A stretch of 64,000 nucleotides of DNA, from NCBI RefSeq assembly GCF_015752045.1, contig NZ_JADOUS010000005.1, positions 62,001 through 126,000 on the forward strand, in the 5' to 3' direction. Every line of letters begins with the position of its first letter. Position 1 is the stretch's first letter. The position numbers and the translations under genes were made by a program. A model generated the notes under the pieces. That model searched no databases. It was not told the DNA's origin and saw only the letters and a list, made by a program, of their open reading frames with translations. Below, one piece after another: positions 51,624-60,809 of this stretch. The DNA is from Arthrobacter_D sp015752045. Its GTDB lineage: Bacteria; Actinomycetota; Actinomycetes; Actinomycetales; Micrococcaceae.

Positions 51624-52714
51624 GCGTGGCCACCGGACGCGCCGTCCTCGAACAGGACCGGTCCCCGCGGGGGGAACGACTGCTCCGCGCGCTCCGCTCG
51701 CCGAGCGGGGCGATCTTCGTCCTCGTCGCCGTCCTGCTGATCGCCGTCCTCGCAGCCAATCCCTCGTTCGGCGAGCCGGGATCCCTGATCCGGTTCATCG
51801 GACGGACGGCTCCCATCGCCATCGCCGCCATCGGCCAGTACTTCGTCATCGTGGCCGGCGAGTTCGACCTGTCCATGGGGTCGGTCGTCACGGCGCAGGT
51901 CATCATCGCCGGCAACCTCGTCGGCCAGGACGAATCGCGCACCGTGCCGGTCCTGGCCCTCATGATCGTGTTCGGCGCGTGCGTGGGACTCGTCAACGGC
52001 CTCGTGACCACCCTGCTGAAGGTCCCGAGCTTCATCGTGACACTCGGCATGATGCTCGCCCTGCTCGGCCTCGTCCTGTACTGGACCGGCGGTGCCGCCA
52101 CGGGGAACCCCGCCGACAGTTTCCGCCAGATCGGCCGCGGCGGTATCCGGGACGTCCCCGTCCTCGAGGTGATCCCCTATCCCGTCCTCCTCCTCGTGAT
52201 CATCGCGGCGGGCGCCTTCTGGCTCATGCGCCGGCCCTACGGACGCACCCTGATCGCCGTCGGCGACAACGCGCAGGCCGCCGCCCTGACCGGTGCACCG
52301 GTCTGGTGGGTCCGCACCCGCGCCTTCATGCTGTCCTCGCTCGCGGCCACCGTGGCCGGTGTGATCCTCGTCGGCTACGCGGGAGTGCACCCCTCCGTGG
52401 GCCAGGGCTACGAGTTCACCGCCATCACCGCCGTCGTCCTGGGCGGGGTGGTCCTCGGAGGCGGCCGCGGCTGGGTGCTGTCGGCCGCCGCGGGGGCCTT
52501 CGCGCTCGAGCTGCTCTTCACCCTCCTGAACTTCCTCGGCGTCCAGTCCACGTGGCGGGACAGCGTGCAGGGCGTGATCATCATCGTCGCGGTCGCCGCG
52601 GCCGCCCGGACCTGGCAGCGCAAGCGGCGCGGTTCCAGTACGCAAGCCCATGACCTGCACCGTCCGATAGCACCACCACAGCCCACACCGGGCACCACTG
52701 AGGGAGGAACATGA
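51620..52714 (+). CDS. Sugar ABC transporter permease 2 (RbsC type)
   Basis: A 364-aa permease of the same family: IAAIGQYFVIVAGEFDLSMGS, GLVNGLVTTLLKVPSFIVTLGM and FTAITAVVLGGVVLGGGRGW. The N-terminal 40 residues and C-terminal ~35 are hydrophilic. Many ribose-type systems have one permease; two paralogs in tandem suggest a heteromeric pore. ATG overlaps the previous TGA, and its own stop overlaps the binding protein's start. Confidence 0.93.
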   Translation: MSVATGRAVLEQDRSPRGERLLRALRSPSGAIFVLVAVLLIAVLAANPSFGEPGSLIRFIGRTAPIAIAAIGQYFVIVAGEFDLSMGSVVTAQVIIAGNLVGQDESRTVPVLALMIVFGACVGLVNGLVTTLLKVPSFIVTLGMMLALLGLVLYWTGGAATGNPADSFRQIGRGGIRDVPVLEVIPYPVLLLVIIAAGAFWLMRRPYGRTLIAVGDNAQAAALTGAPVWWVRTRAFMLSSLAATVAGVILVGYAGVHPSVGQGYEFTAITAVVLGGVVLGGGRGWVLSAAAGAFALELLFTLLNFLGVQSTWRDSVQGVIIIVAVAAAARTWQRKRRGSSTQAHDLHRPIAPPQPTPGTTEGGT

Positions 52715-53952
52715 TGCGTGGAAGCATCCTGGGCAAGGTCACGGTGATCGCAGCGACGACGCTGCTCACCCTGACGGCCTGCACCACCGATTCATCCATC
52801 GAGAACCCACCGGCCTCCGAAGGCGCGGCGGCCGGCGAGTCGGCAGCGGCCGAGCAGCCCACCGAGGACAGCACGGAGTGGTTCGACCAGGCCGTCTACG
52901 ACACGCAGGACGAACAGCGCTCGGCCACCTTCGAGGGCGATCCCGCGCAGCCGTACGTGCAGTACATCGACGGCGAAATGGCGGACACCTCGGCGTTCGC
53001 CGCCGAAGGACCCCGGAAGGCCTGTTTCTCGAACGCGTCGATCTCGAACCCGTGGCGCCAGACGGGCTGGATCACCATGAACCAGCAGCTCAAGGTGCTG
53101 CAGGACTCCGGGGTCATCTCCGAGATGGAGACGCGCGACGCGCAGGACGACGACAACACGCAGATCGCCGACATCGACTACTTCATCTCCGACGGCGACT
53201 GCGACGCCTTCATCATCTCGCCCAATTCGACGGCGGCGATGACACCCGCCGTCGAGCGTGCGTGCGAGACCGGGAAACCGGTCATCGTGTTCGACCGCGG
53301 CGTCCAGACCGACTGCCCCGTGACCTTCATCCATCCCATCGGCGGCTTCGCGTGGGGCATCGACACGGCCGAGTTCCTCAGCGAACGGCTCGGGGAGGGA
53401 GACAAGGTGGTCGCCCTGCGGATCCTCCCCGGCGTCGATGTCCTCGAGCAGCGCTGGGCCGCCGCCGAACGCATCTTCGAGGAGAACGGCATCGAGGCCG
53501 TCGACTACTTCACCGGGGCGGACCCCGTGGAGATCAAGTCGATCATCGCCGACGAGCTGGCCAAGGGCGACGTCCAGGGCGTCTGGATGGACGCCGGCGA
53601 CGGCGCCGTCGCCGCCATCGAGGCCTTCGAGGACGCCGGGGCCGACCTGCCCGTCATGACGGGCGAGGACGAGATGAGCTTCCTGCGCAAGTGGGACGAG
53701 ACCGGCATCGACGCCCTCGCGCCCGTCTACTCGAACTTCCAGTGGCGGACTCCGCTGCTGGCGCTCGAGAAGATCTTCAAGGGCGAGGAGATCCCGGCGG
53801 AGTGGGTCCTTCCCCAGTCGCCCATCACCGAGGACGAACGCGCAGCGTTCCTGACGGCCAACGAGGGCATGCCGGACGGCCACTACGCCAAGTTCGGCGG
53901 GGAGGACCTGCCGGGGTATCCGGAGGTCTGGCAGGAACGCCAGATCCCCTGA
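52711..53952 (+). CDS. Sugar-binding lipoprotein (type 1 periplasmic binding protein)
   Basis: A 413-aa lipoprotein with lipobox LTAC (Cys24) and a ~50-residue acidic linker. The two-lobe ribose-type fold is seen from KACFSNASISNPWRQTGW, then CDAFIISPNSTAAMTPAVE, VDRG-like PVIVFDRGV, VVALRILPGVDVLEQRW and GVWMDAGDGAVAAIEAF. AGGGAGGA precedes two ATGs (52711, 52714). Acidic and aromatic residues dominate, but the ligand cannot be read from the sequence. Confidence 0.93.
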   Translation: MMRGSILGKVTVIAATTLLTLTACTTDSSIENPPASEGAAAGESAAAEQPTEDSTEWFDQAVYDTQDEQRSATFEGDPAQPYVQYIDGEMADTSAFAAEGPRKACFSNASISNPWRQTGWITMNQQLKVLQDSGVISEMETRDAQDDDNTQIADIDYFISDGDCDAFIISPNSTAAMTPAVERACETGKPVIVFDRGVQTDCPVTFIHPIGGFAWGIDTAEFLSERLGEGDKVVALRILPGVDVLEQRWAAAERIFEENGIEAVDYFTGADPVEIKSIIADELAKGDVQGVWMDAGDGAVAAIEAFEDAGADLPVMTGEDEMSFLRKWDETGIDALAPVYSNFQWRTPLLALEKIFKGEEIPAEWVLPQSPITEDERAAFLTANEGMPDGHYAKFGGEDLPGYPEVWQERQIP

Positions 53953-53993
53953 CCGCGCGGTACCCCCAGCAGCAGCAGGAAGGAGGCAGGACC

Positions 53994-54902
53994 GTGGACA
54001 CCGGCTACGTCCGCCCGATCGGCGTCAACACCTGGGTCTGGACGTCCCCGCTGACGGACGCGGACCTGCCTCCCCTCCTGCGCCGGATCGCCGCCATGGG
54101 CTTCGACGCCGTCGAGCTGCCCCTCGAGAACGTCGGCGACCTCACGGTGGACGCGGTCCGCGACGTCCTGGCGGAGACGGGGCTGAAACCCTACGTGGTG
54201 GGGGCCATGGCGCCCGGCCGGAACCTGGTCGGCGCCCCCGACGCCGCCATCCGGAGCACCCAGCAGTACCTCCTCGGCTGCGTCGCGTTCGCGGGCGGCA
54301 TCGGCGCACCCACGGTGTGCGGTCCCTTCTATGCGCACACCGGCCGGCTCTGGCGCATGGACTCCGCCGAACGCGCGCAGGCCTACGAGGAACTGCGCCG
54401 GAACCTCGCCCCTGTGGCGGAGGCGGCCGTCCGCGCCGGCGTCGTCCTGGGGATCGAACCGCTCAACCGGTACGAGACCTCCCTCATCAACACGGTGGGC
54501 CAGGCGATCGAGGCGATCGGACCACTCCTCGGCCACGGCGTCGGGCTGGCGCTGGACACCTATCACCTCAACATCGAGGAGCGATCCACGCCCGACGCCA
54601 TCCGCAGGGCCGGCGACGACCTCGTCCATCTGCAGGTGTGCGGCAACGACCGCGGCGCCCCGGGCGGGGACCAGACCGACTGGCCCGGACTGTTCCGGGC
54701 CCTGGACGACGTCGGATACCAGGGCCCGCTGAACATCGAGAGCTTCACCTCGTACAACGCCAGCATCGCCACCGCCGCGGCCATCTGGCGCCCTCTGGCC
54801 GTATCCCAGGACCGGTTGGCGGAGAATGGGCTGAGCTTCCTCCGCCGCGCGGATTCCTCCCGGCCCCGGGACGCAGCACCCCTACAAGGAGAAACCCCAT
54901 GA
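53994..54902 (+). CDS. Sugar isomerase/epimerase (TIM barrel, xylose-isomerase-like), first copy
   Basis: A 302-aa TIM-barrel enzyme of the AP-endonuclease-2/xylose-isomerase-like superfamily. Probable metal ligands: Glu in LGIEPLNRYET, Asp in ALDTYHLNIEE, His/Asn in HLQVCGNDRG, Glu in LNIESFTSY. This pattern resembles D-tagatose/D-psicose 3-epimerases and 3-keto-sugar processing enzymes. GTG at 53994 has GAAGGAGG upstream. Its stop overlaps the dehydrogenase ATG. Confidence 0.88.
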   Translation: MDTGYVRPIGVNTWVWTSPLTDADLPPLLRRIAAMGFDAVELPLENVGDLTVDAVRDVLAETGLKPYVVGAMAPGRNLVGAPDAAIRSTQQYLLGCVAFAGGIGAPTVCGPFYAHTGRLWRMDSAERAQAYEELRRNLAPVAEAAVRAGVVLGIEPLNRYETSLINTVGQAIEAIGPLLGHGVGLALDTYHLNIEERSTPDAIRRAGDDLVHLQVCGNDRGAPGGDQTDWPGLFRALDDVGYQGPLNIESFTSYNASIATAAAIWRPLAVSQDRLAENGLSFLRRADSSRPRDAAPLQGETP

Positions 54903-56122
54903 CCACCACCGTGCCCGCACCCGCTGACACCACCGGCGCCCGGCCCGGCCCCCTCGGCGTCGCCATGATCGGCTACGCCTTCATGGGCAAGGCGCACTCG
55001 GCGGCCTGGCGGACGGTCGGCAGCCACTTCGACGTCCCCGACATCGCACGGCGCGTCGTCGTCGGCCGCGACGCCGGGAAGGCCGCGGACGCTGCGGCCC
55101 GCTACGGCTGGGAGGGCTCGGCCACCGACTGGCGCGAGGTGATCCACCGCGACGACGTCGACATCGTGGACATCTGCACGCCGGGCTATCTGCACGCCGA
55201 GATCGCCATCGAGGCCCTGAAGGCGGGCAAGCACGTCCTCGTGGAGAAACCCCTCGCCAACACGATCGCCGAGGGCACCGGGATGGTGGCCGCCGCAGCA
55301 GCGGCGAGGGCGCGGGGCGTCCAGTCCATGGTGGGCTTCAACTACCGGCGCATACCGGCCCTCGCCCACGCGCGGACGCTCATCGCGGACGGGCGGCTGG
55401 GCGCCATCCGCCAGCTGCGCGTCGCCTACCTGCAGGACTGGCTCTCGGATCCCGAGTCCCCCATGACCTGGCGTCTGCGCAGGGAGACCGCGGGGTCGGG
55501 GGCCTTGGGCGACATCGCGTCCCACGCGCTCGACCAGGTGCAGTTCCTCACGGGCCAGGAGGTCACCGAGGTCTCCGGCCGGCTGCGGACCTTCGTCGGG
55601 CGGCGCCCCGGTGCGGATGGGCCGGAACCGGTGACGGTCGACGACGCCGCCTGGATCACCGCGGAACTCTCGGGGGGCGCCGTGGCGACCGTCGAGGTCT
55701 CTCGCATGGCGACCGGGGTGAAGAACGGCCTGCGCATCGAGGTCTTCGGCGAGCGCGGTGCCCTCCGCTTCGACCTCGAGAACCTCAACGAGCTGTGGTT
55801 CATGGAGGCCTCCGGGCCGGTCACGGAGCAGGGCTTCCGGCGCATCCTGGTCAGCGAGCCCGGCCACCCGTACCTCGAGGGCTGGTGGCCCCCAGGCCAC
55901 ATCATCGGGTGGGAGCACACCTTCACCCACCAGCTCCGCGACTTCCTCACCTCCATCCGGACGGGCGAGCCGCCCCAGCCCTCGTTCGAGGCCGGACTGC
56001 AGATCCAGCGCGTCCTCGCCGCGGTCGAGGAGAGCGCGGCGGCCCGGAGCGCCGTCGTCCAGGTCGGTTCGGCCGCCCACACCCAGCCGTGGACCACCCC
56101 CCTTGCCAAGGAGACCGCATGA
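54899..56122 (+). CDS. Gfo/Idh/MocA-family sugar dehydrogenase
   Basis: A 407-aa NAD(P)-dependent oxidoreductase. The Rossmann start is GVAMIGYAFMGKAHSAAW, the conserved lysine lies in HVLVEKPLANT, and the C-terminal domain holds FNYRRIPALAHA, YLQDWLSDPESPMTWR and the catalytic GSGALGDIASHALDQ. This subgroup resembles dehydrogenases that oxidise sugars at C3 (for example levoglucosan dehydrogenase; from memory). AAGGAG precedes the ATG. It lies between two TIM-barrel epimerases. Confidence 0.92.
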   Translation: MTTTVPAPADTTGARPGPLGVAMIGYAFMGKAHSAAWRTVGSHFDVPDIARRVVVGRDAGKAADAAARYGWEGSATDWREVIHRDDVDIVDICTPGYLHAEIAIEALKAGKHVLVEKPLANTIAEGTGMVAAAAAARARGVQSMVGFNYRRIPALAHARTLIADGRLGAIRQLRVAYLQDWLSDPESPMTWRLRRETAGSGALGDIASHALDQVQFLTGQEVTEVSGRLRTFVGRRPGADGPEPVTVDDAAWITAELSGGAVATVEVSRMATGVKNGLRIEVFGERGALRFDLENLNELWFMEASGPVTEQGFRRILVSEPGHPYLEGWWPPGHIIGWEHTFTHQLRDFLTSIRTGEPPQPSFEAGLQIQRVLAAVEESAAARSAVVQVGSAAHTQPWTTPLAKETA

Positions 56123-57117
56123 CCCGCAATTTCACCCTGTTCACCGGCCAGTGGGCCGACCTCCCCTTCGAGAAGGTCGCCGAGCTCGCCGGCCAGTGGG
56201 GCTACGACGGCCTCGAGATCGCCGTCTCCGGCGACCACCTCGACGCCTGGCGCTGGGACGACGACGCCTACATCCAGGACCGGCTCGACATCCTCGAACG
56301 CAACGGCCTGAAGGTCTGGGCCATCTCGAACCACCTCAAGGGCCAGGCCGTCTGCGACAACCCGATCGACTTCCGCCACGAGGCGATCGTCGGACCGCGG
56401 GTCTGGGGCGACGGCGACCCCGAGGGCGTGCGCCGGCGCGCCGCCGAGGAGATGAAGCTGACCGCGCGCCTCGCGAAGAAGCTCGGCGTGGACACCGTCG
56501 TCGGCTTCACCGGCTCCTCGATCTGGCAGTACGTGGCCATGTTCCCGCCGGTGCCCGCCGGCGTGATCGACGCCGGGTACCAGGACTTCGCGGACCGCTG
56601 GAACCCCATCCTGGATGTCTTCGACGAGTGCGGGGTCCGCTTCGCGCACGAGGTCCACCCCTCGGAGATCGCCTACGACTACTGGTCCACGCAGCGCACC
56701 CTCGAGGCCATCGGCCACCGCCCCGCCTTCGGCCTCAACTGGGACCCGAGCCATTTCATGTGGCAGCAGATAGACCCGGTGGCCTTCATCTCGGACTTCA
56801 AGGACCGCATCTACCACGTGGACTGCAAGGACACGAAGATGCGCATGGGCGGGGGGCGCAACGGGATCATGTCGTCGCACCTGCCCTGGGGGGACCCGCG
56901 GCGCGGCTGGGACTTCGTCTCCACGGGCCGCGGCGACGTGCCCTGGGAAGACAGCTTCCGGGCGCTGACGGCCATCGGCTACGCCGGTCCCATCTCCGTG
57001 GAATGGGAGGACGCCGGCATGGACCGGCTGCAGGGGGCGCTCGAGGCCCTCGCCTTCTTGAGGCGCTTCGACTTCGCGCCGTCCGAGACGTCCTTCGACG
57101 CCGCCTTCAGCCAGTAG
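56119..57117 (+). CDS. Sugar isomerase/epimerase (TIM barrel), second copy
   Basis: A 332-aa TIM-barrel protein, clearly different in sequence from the first. Likely metal ligands: Glu in FAHEVHPSEI, Asp in GLNWDPSHFMW, His in IYHVDCKDTKMR, Glu in ISVEWEDAGMD. The segment DGLEIAVSGDHLDAWRWDDD near the start is typical of the IolE-like/inosose dehydratase-related branch. ATG overlaps the dehydrogenase stop (ATGA). It ends the operon, before a hairpin terminator. Confidence 0.92.
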   Translation: MTRNFTLFTGQWADLPFEKVAELAGQWGYDGLEIAVSGDHLDAWRWDDDAYIQDRLDILERNGLKVWAISNHLKGQAVCDNPIDFRHEAIVGPRVWGDGDPEGVRRRAAEEMKLTARLAKKLGVDTVVGFTGSSIWQYVAMFPPVPAGVIDAGYQDFADRWNPILDVFDECGVRFAHEVHPSEIAYDYWSTQRTLEAIGHRPAFGLNWDPSHFMWQQIDPVAFISDFKDRIYHVDCKDTKMRMGGGRNGIMSSHLPWGDPRRGWDFVSTGRGDVPWEDSFRALTAIGYAGPISVEWEDAGMDRLQGALEALAFLRRFDFAPSETSFDAAFSQ

Positions 57118-57136
57118 GGACCCAGCTTCGGTCCGG

Positions 57137-57162
57137 CCGCGCCGGGATTGCACCCGGCGCGG
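57137..57162 (+). terminator. Terminator of the sugar operon
   Basis: A perfect 10-bp stem, CCGCGCCGGG at 57137-57146 with CCCGGCGCGG at 57153-57162, 6-nt loop, 20 nt after the last stop. No T run. Confidence 0.75.
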
Positions 57163-57228
57163 CGTCCGCCGGTGTGATTCCGCTCATTTCGTAACCTTGT
57201 AGAAATGCAGGCGGAGTAGCCTTGGATC

Positions 57229-58053
57229 ATGCATGAACTCCAGGCACGGATCATCGAGGAAATGGGCGTCAAGCCCACCATCGACCCGGCGGCGGAAGTC
57301 CGCAGCAGGGTCGGATTCCTGAAGGACTACGTTCGGTCCACAGGCACACGCGGGTTCGTCCTCGGCATCAGCGGCGGGCTCGACTCCACCCTGGCGGGCA
57401 GGCTCGCCCAGCTCGCCGTCGACGAACTGCGCTCCGAGGGGGCGGATGCCGATTTCATCGCCATCCGCCTGCCCTACAACGTCCAGAAGGACGAGGAGGA
57501 TGCGCAGGCAGCCCTCGCCTTCATCCAGCCGCGCACCTCGAAGGTGTTCAACGTGGCTCCCGCCGTGGACGGCATCCAGCAGGAGTACGTGAAGACCACC
57601 GGCGAGAGCATCTCGGACTTCACCAAGGGCAACGCGAAGGCCCGTGCCCGCATGATGGCCCAGTACGCCATCGCCGGGCAGCACAACCTGCTCGTCGTCG
57701 GCACGGACCACGGCGCCGAGTCCGTCACCGGGTTCTTCACCAAGTTCGGGGACGGCGGAGCCGACGTGCTGCCGCTCTTCGGCCTCGACAAGCGCCAGAA
57801 CCGCGCCGTGCTGAAGGAACTCGGAGCCCCGGCCGCGCTCTTCGACAAGATCCCGACGGCGGACCTGCTGGACGAGCTGCCAGGCCGTGCCGACGAGCAC
57901 GAGCTCGGCCTCACGTACGAGCAGATCGACGACTACCTCGAGGGCCGCGAGGTCGACACCGATGCCGCCAAGGCCATCGAGCACCGCTACTGGACCACAC
58001 GGCACAAGCGCGCGGTGCCGGTCACCATGTTCGACTCGTGGTGGCGGGAGTAA
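57229..58053 (+). CDS. nadE: NH3-dependent NAD synthetase
   Basis: A 274-aa enzyme that amidates nicotinic acid adenine dinucleotide, the last step to NAD. The pyrophosphatase P-loop is LGISGGLDSTLAGRLAQ. Other family segments are RLPYNVQKDEEDAQAAL, GNAKARARMMAQYAIAG, VVGTDHGAESVTGFFTKFGDGG and HKRAVPVTMFDSWWR. It lacks the N-terminal glutaminase domain of mycobacterial NadE, so it must use free ammonia or another donor. Confidence 0.96.
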   Translation: MHELQARIIEEMGVKPTIDPAAEVRSRVGFLKDYVRSTGTRGFVLGISGGLDSTLAGRLAQLAVDELRSEGADADFIAIRLPYNVQKDEEDAQAALAFIQPRTSKVFNVAPAVDGIQQEYVKTTGESISDFTKGNAKARARMMAQYAIAGQHNLLVVGTDHGAESVTGFFTKFGDGGADVLPLFGLDKRQNRAVLKELGAPAALFDKIPTADLLDELPGRADEHELGLTYEQIDDYLEGREVDTDAAKAIEHRYWTTRHKRAVPVTMFDSWWRE

Positions 58054-58079
58054 AGGGCACCGTTGGTAACGTAGGGGGC

Positions 58080-58889
58080 GTGAAGATCGCCACCTGGAAC
58101 GTCAATTCCCTCCGTGCCCGCGCCGACCGCGTCGAAGCCTGGCTGAACAGGTCCGACGTCGATGTCCTGGCCATCCAGGAGACGAAGTGCAAGGACGACA
58201 ACTTCCCCTGGGAGTTGTTCGAGAACAGCGGCTTCGAGGTGGCGCACTTCGGCCTGAGCCAGTGGAACGGCGTCGCGATCGCGTCACGCGTGGGCCTCGA
58301 CGACGTCGAGCGGACCTTCCCCGGCCAACCCCCCTTCGGCAAGCCGGGCGCCGACGAGGTGCAGGAGGCTCGGGCCATCGCGGCGACGTGCGGCGGGGTG
58401 CGGGTCTGGAGCCTGTACGTACCGAACGGGCGGGCGCTCGACGACCCGCACATGCCGTACAAGATCGACTGGCTGGACACCCTCCGCGGGCACGCGCAGC
58501 AGTGGATCTCCGACGACCCCGATGCGCAGATCGCCCTGATGGGCGACTGGAACATCGCCCCGCAGGACGACGACGTCTGGGACATCGACCTGTTCGTCGA
58601 CGGCGGCTATACCCACGTCAGCCCGGCCGAGCGCGCCGCGTTCCAGGCCTTCCTCGACTCCGGTTTCGCCGATCTCGCGCGGCCCTTCACCCCCGGCCCC
58701 GGCCTCTACACCTACTGGGACTACAAGCAGCTCCGCTTCCCGAAGAAGGAGGGCATGCGCATCGACTTCGTCCTCGGATCCCCCGCCCTGGCCGCCCGTG
58801 CGACCGGCGCCTTCGTGGACCGGGAAGAGCGCAAGGGCAAGGGCGCCTCGGATCACGCCCCCGTCGTCGTGGAACTCAGCGGGCCGTGA
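58080..58889 (+). CDS. xth: Exodeoxyribonuclease III
   Basis: A 269-aa AP endonuclease/exonuclease of the EEP family for base-excision repair. Motifs: MKIATWNVNSLRARADRV, the metal Glu in LAIQETKCKDDNFPW, LMGDWNIAPQDDDVWD, MRIDFVLGSPALAA and the His in GASDHAPVVVEL. GTG at 58080 is the only start near the canonical KIATWN. The stop overlaps the next gene's GTG by 4 nt. Confidence 0.95.
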   Translation: MKIATWNVNSLRARADRVEAWLNRSDVDVLAIQETKCKDDNFPWELFENSGFEVAHFGLSQWNGVAIASRVGLDDVERTFPGQPPFGKPGADEVQEARAIAATCGGVRVWSLYVPNGRALDDPHMPYKIDWLDTLRGHAQQWISDDPDAQIALMGDWNIAPQDDDVWDIDLFVDGGYTHVSPAERAAFQAFLDSGFADLARPFTPGPGLYTYWDYKQLRFPKKEGMRIDFVLGSPALAARATGAFVDREERKGKGASDHAPVVVELSGP

Positions 58890-59734
58890 GCCGCATGGGC
58901 CGTGTCATCCGGCCGTTCCCGTACGTCTCCTATCTCCGCGTCTACGAGCCCCTCGACGCCTTCTCCGACGCCCAGCAGCTGGCCATCCTCGAACAGCGGG
59001 CGCGCGAGCGGGAACTGACCGAGGAGATGGAGCACGAGCAGTCGCTGCGGCGCATCCTGCGCACCGTCTCGGACCCCTTCCCGCATCACGAGTCCGACCT
59101 CGTGCGGGTCACCCACTTCCCCAGCCTGAACGGGACGACGACGCCCTACTACTGCCCCAACCAGCTCGCCGTCCGCACCACGCTCGCCGCCGAGTCCCTG
59201 GACCAGAGCCTGCGCGGACCCCTGATCGACGTCCTCGTGCCGGAGATCGCCCGTGAGGCGCACCAGGCCCGGCTGGACCCGGACACCTTCGCCGATTCGG
59301 TTGCGAAGCTGTACACGCGGTCGGCGACGTGGGGTGTGCCCTTCGCGTGGTTCGCCCTGATCCACGAGGACGACCTCACCGAGGTCGTCGAGGACGACGG
59401 CCGGGTGAGCACGGTCCGGATCACGGCGCGGATCGGTGACTGCATCGACCGCGGGCGCCGCTCGGTCGCCCAGCTGGCCGTCGGCGCCCCGGAGATGGAC
59501 CTGCTGGACGAGCTCACGGATATCGTCGAGTGGCTCGAGATCTTCCGGCGGGACGCCGTCGTCGAGGTCGACTACGGGCCGGTCGCCGACCGCGTGTTCC
59601 CGGACGACTCACCCATGGATGTGCGCCTCGGGATCGAGAGTCTGGCCGAGGCCGACATGATGGGCGCCGCCGCGTCCTACCGGCGCCTCGCGTCGCGGTG
59701 GATCCCGATCCGCCAGCTCGCGCGAGCCTCCTGA
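58886..59734 (+). CDS. Uncharacterised protein coupled to xth
   Basis: A 282-aa acidic soluble protein that I do not recognise. It reads MGRVIRPFPYVSYLRVYEPLDAF, then a charged helix (ERELTEEMEHEQSLRRIL), a YYCPNQLAVRTTLAAESLDQ segment, and WGVPFAWFALIHEDDL. There is no signal peptide or membrane helix. GTG at 58886 overlaps the xth stop; ATG at 58895 would drop three residues. Tight coupling to xth suggests, but does not show, a role in DNA repair. Confidence 0.8.
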   Translation: MSRMGRVIRPFPYVSYLRVYEPLDAFSDAQQLAILEQRARERELTEEMEHEQSLRRILRTVSDPFPHHESDLVRVTHFPSLNGTTTPYYCPNQLAVRTTLAAESLDQSLRGPLIDVLVPEIAREAHQARLDPDTFADSVAKLYTRSATWGVPFAWFALIHEDDLTEVVEDDGRVSTVRITARIGDCIDRGRRSVAQLAVGAPEMDLLDELTDIVEWLEIFRRDAVVEVDYGPVADRVFPDDSPMDVRLGIESLAEADMMGAAASYRRLASRWIPIRQLARAS

Positions 59735-59795
59735 CCCCGGCGGAGGAGCGGCGCCTCCACCCTGCGCGGGCGTGCGCCGATGACGGGCCGGCGCC

Positions 59796-60806
59796 TCAGG
59801 CCCTGACCGGTCCGGTCGTCTCCCGCTCGATGAGCGTGTGGGGCCGCGAGGGCGGATAGTCCGCCGGCTCGTTGCGCAGCAGCTCCCCGAGCAGGATGTC
59901 CGCCGCGTAGGCGCCCTGGTCCTCGGGATCCTGACGGATGGTGGTCAGGCCCATGGGTTCGGAGAACTCGTGGTCGTCGATGCCGATCACGGACAGCTCG
60001 CCCGGCACGGCGACACCGAGCTCGGCCGCGGCCTTCAGGACGCCGAACGCCATCTCGTCGGAGGAGCAGAACACCGCCGTCGGCCGGTCCGCCGGATCGG
60101 CGAGCAGCTTCAGGGCCGACACACGGGAGGTGGCGAAGCGGAAGTCGCCGAACGCCGACCAGTCCTCGCGAACGATCAGCCCGTGGTCCGTCATGGTCTG
60201 CTGGAAGGCCTGCTCGCGGAGGCGCGGCACCTCGAAGTCGATGTCGAAGGACCCCCCGCCCCGCATATGGGCGATCCGCGTGTGGCCGAGCCCGATCAGG
60301 TACTCCACCGCGTCCCGTGCCGCGCGGGCGTCGTCGATCCCGACGTGCCGGACACCCTCGACCGCGCCGCCCACCACGATGTTCGGGTACTCCAGTTGCT
60401 GGACGGCCGTCCGCTCGTCCTCGGTGAGATGCATGCACATGACCAGCAGCGCGTCGATGCGCTTGCGGAGGATGGATCGGTGGAACACCCGGTCCCGGTT
60501 CACGCCCGCACCACCGAGGCTGAAGACGATGAGGTCGTACCCGGCCCCGCGCAGTTGACGATCCACACCTTCCAGGACGGCGGAGAAGTACCAGCGGTCG
60601 ATCACCGGGACGAGCACGCCCATCGCCATGGTGCGGCCCGAGGCGAGGCCCGAGGCGGCCGATGACGGGACGTAGCCGAGCCTCTTCGCCGTGGAGGTGA
60701 CCCGCGCCCGGGTCTCCTCGGCGACGCCCGGCAGCCCACGCAGCGCACGGGAGACCGTGGCCGTCGAGACCCCGAGGGCCGACGCGACGTCGTCGATGCT
60801 TGTCAC
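59796..60806 (-). CDS. LacI-family regulator of the adjacent sugar ABC operon
   Basis: A 336-aa repressor: HTH at residues 1-21 (SIDDVASALGVSTATVSRAL), hinge RLGYVPSSAASGLASGR, and a full PBP-type effector domain (VLVPVIDRWYFSAVLEGVD; VIGIDDHEFSEPMGLTTIRQD). GTG at 60806 starts 3 nt after the stop of the preceding permease, so it is the last gene of that operon and probably regulates it with a maltose- or alpha-glucoside-like effector. Confidence 0.94.
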   Translation of the reverse strand: MTSIDDVASALGVSTATVSRALRGLPGVAEETRARVTSTAKRLGYVPSSAASGLASGRTMAMGVLVPVIDRWYFSAVLEGVDRQLRGAGYDLIVFSLGGAGVNRDRVFHRSILRKRIDALLVMCMHLTEDERTAVQQLEYPNIVVGGAVEGVRHVGIDDARAARDAVEYLIGLGHTRIAHMRGGGSFDIDFEVPRLREQAFQQTMTDHGLIVREDWSAFGDFRFATSRVSALKLLADPADRPTAVFCSSDEMAFGVLKAAAELGVAVPGELSVIGIDDHEFSEPMGLTTIRQDPEDQGAYAADILLGELLRNEPADYPPSRPHTLIERETTGPVRA

Positions 60807-60809
60807 GGG

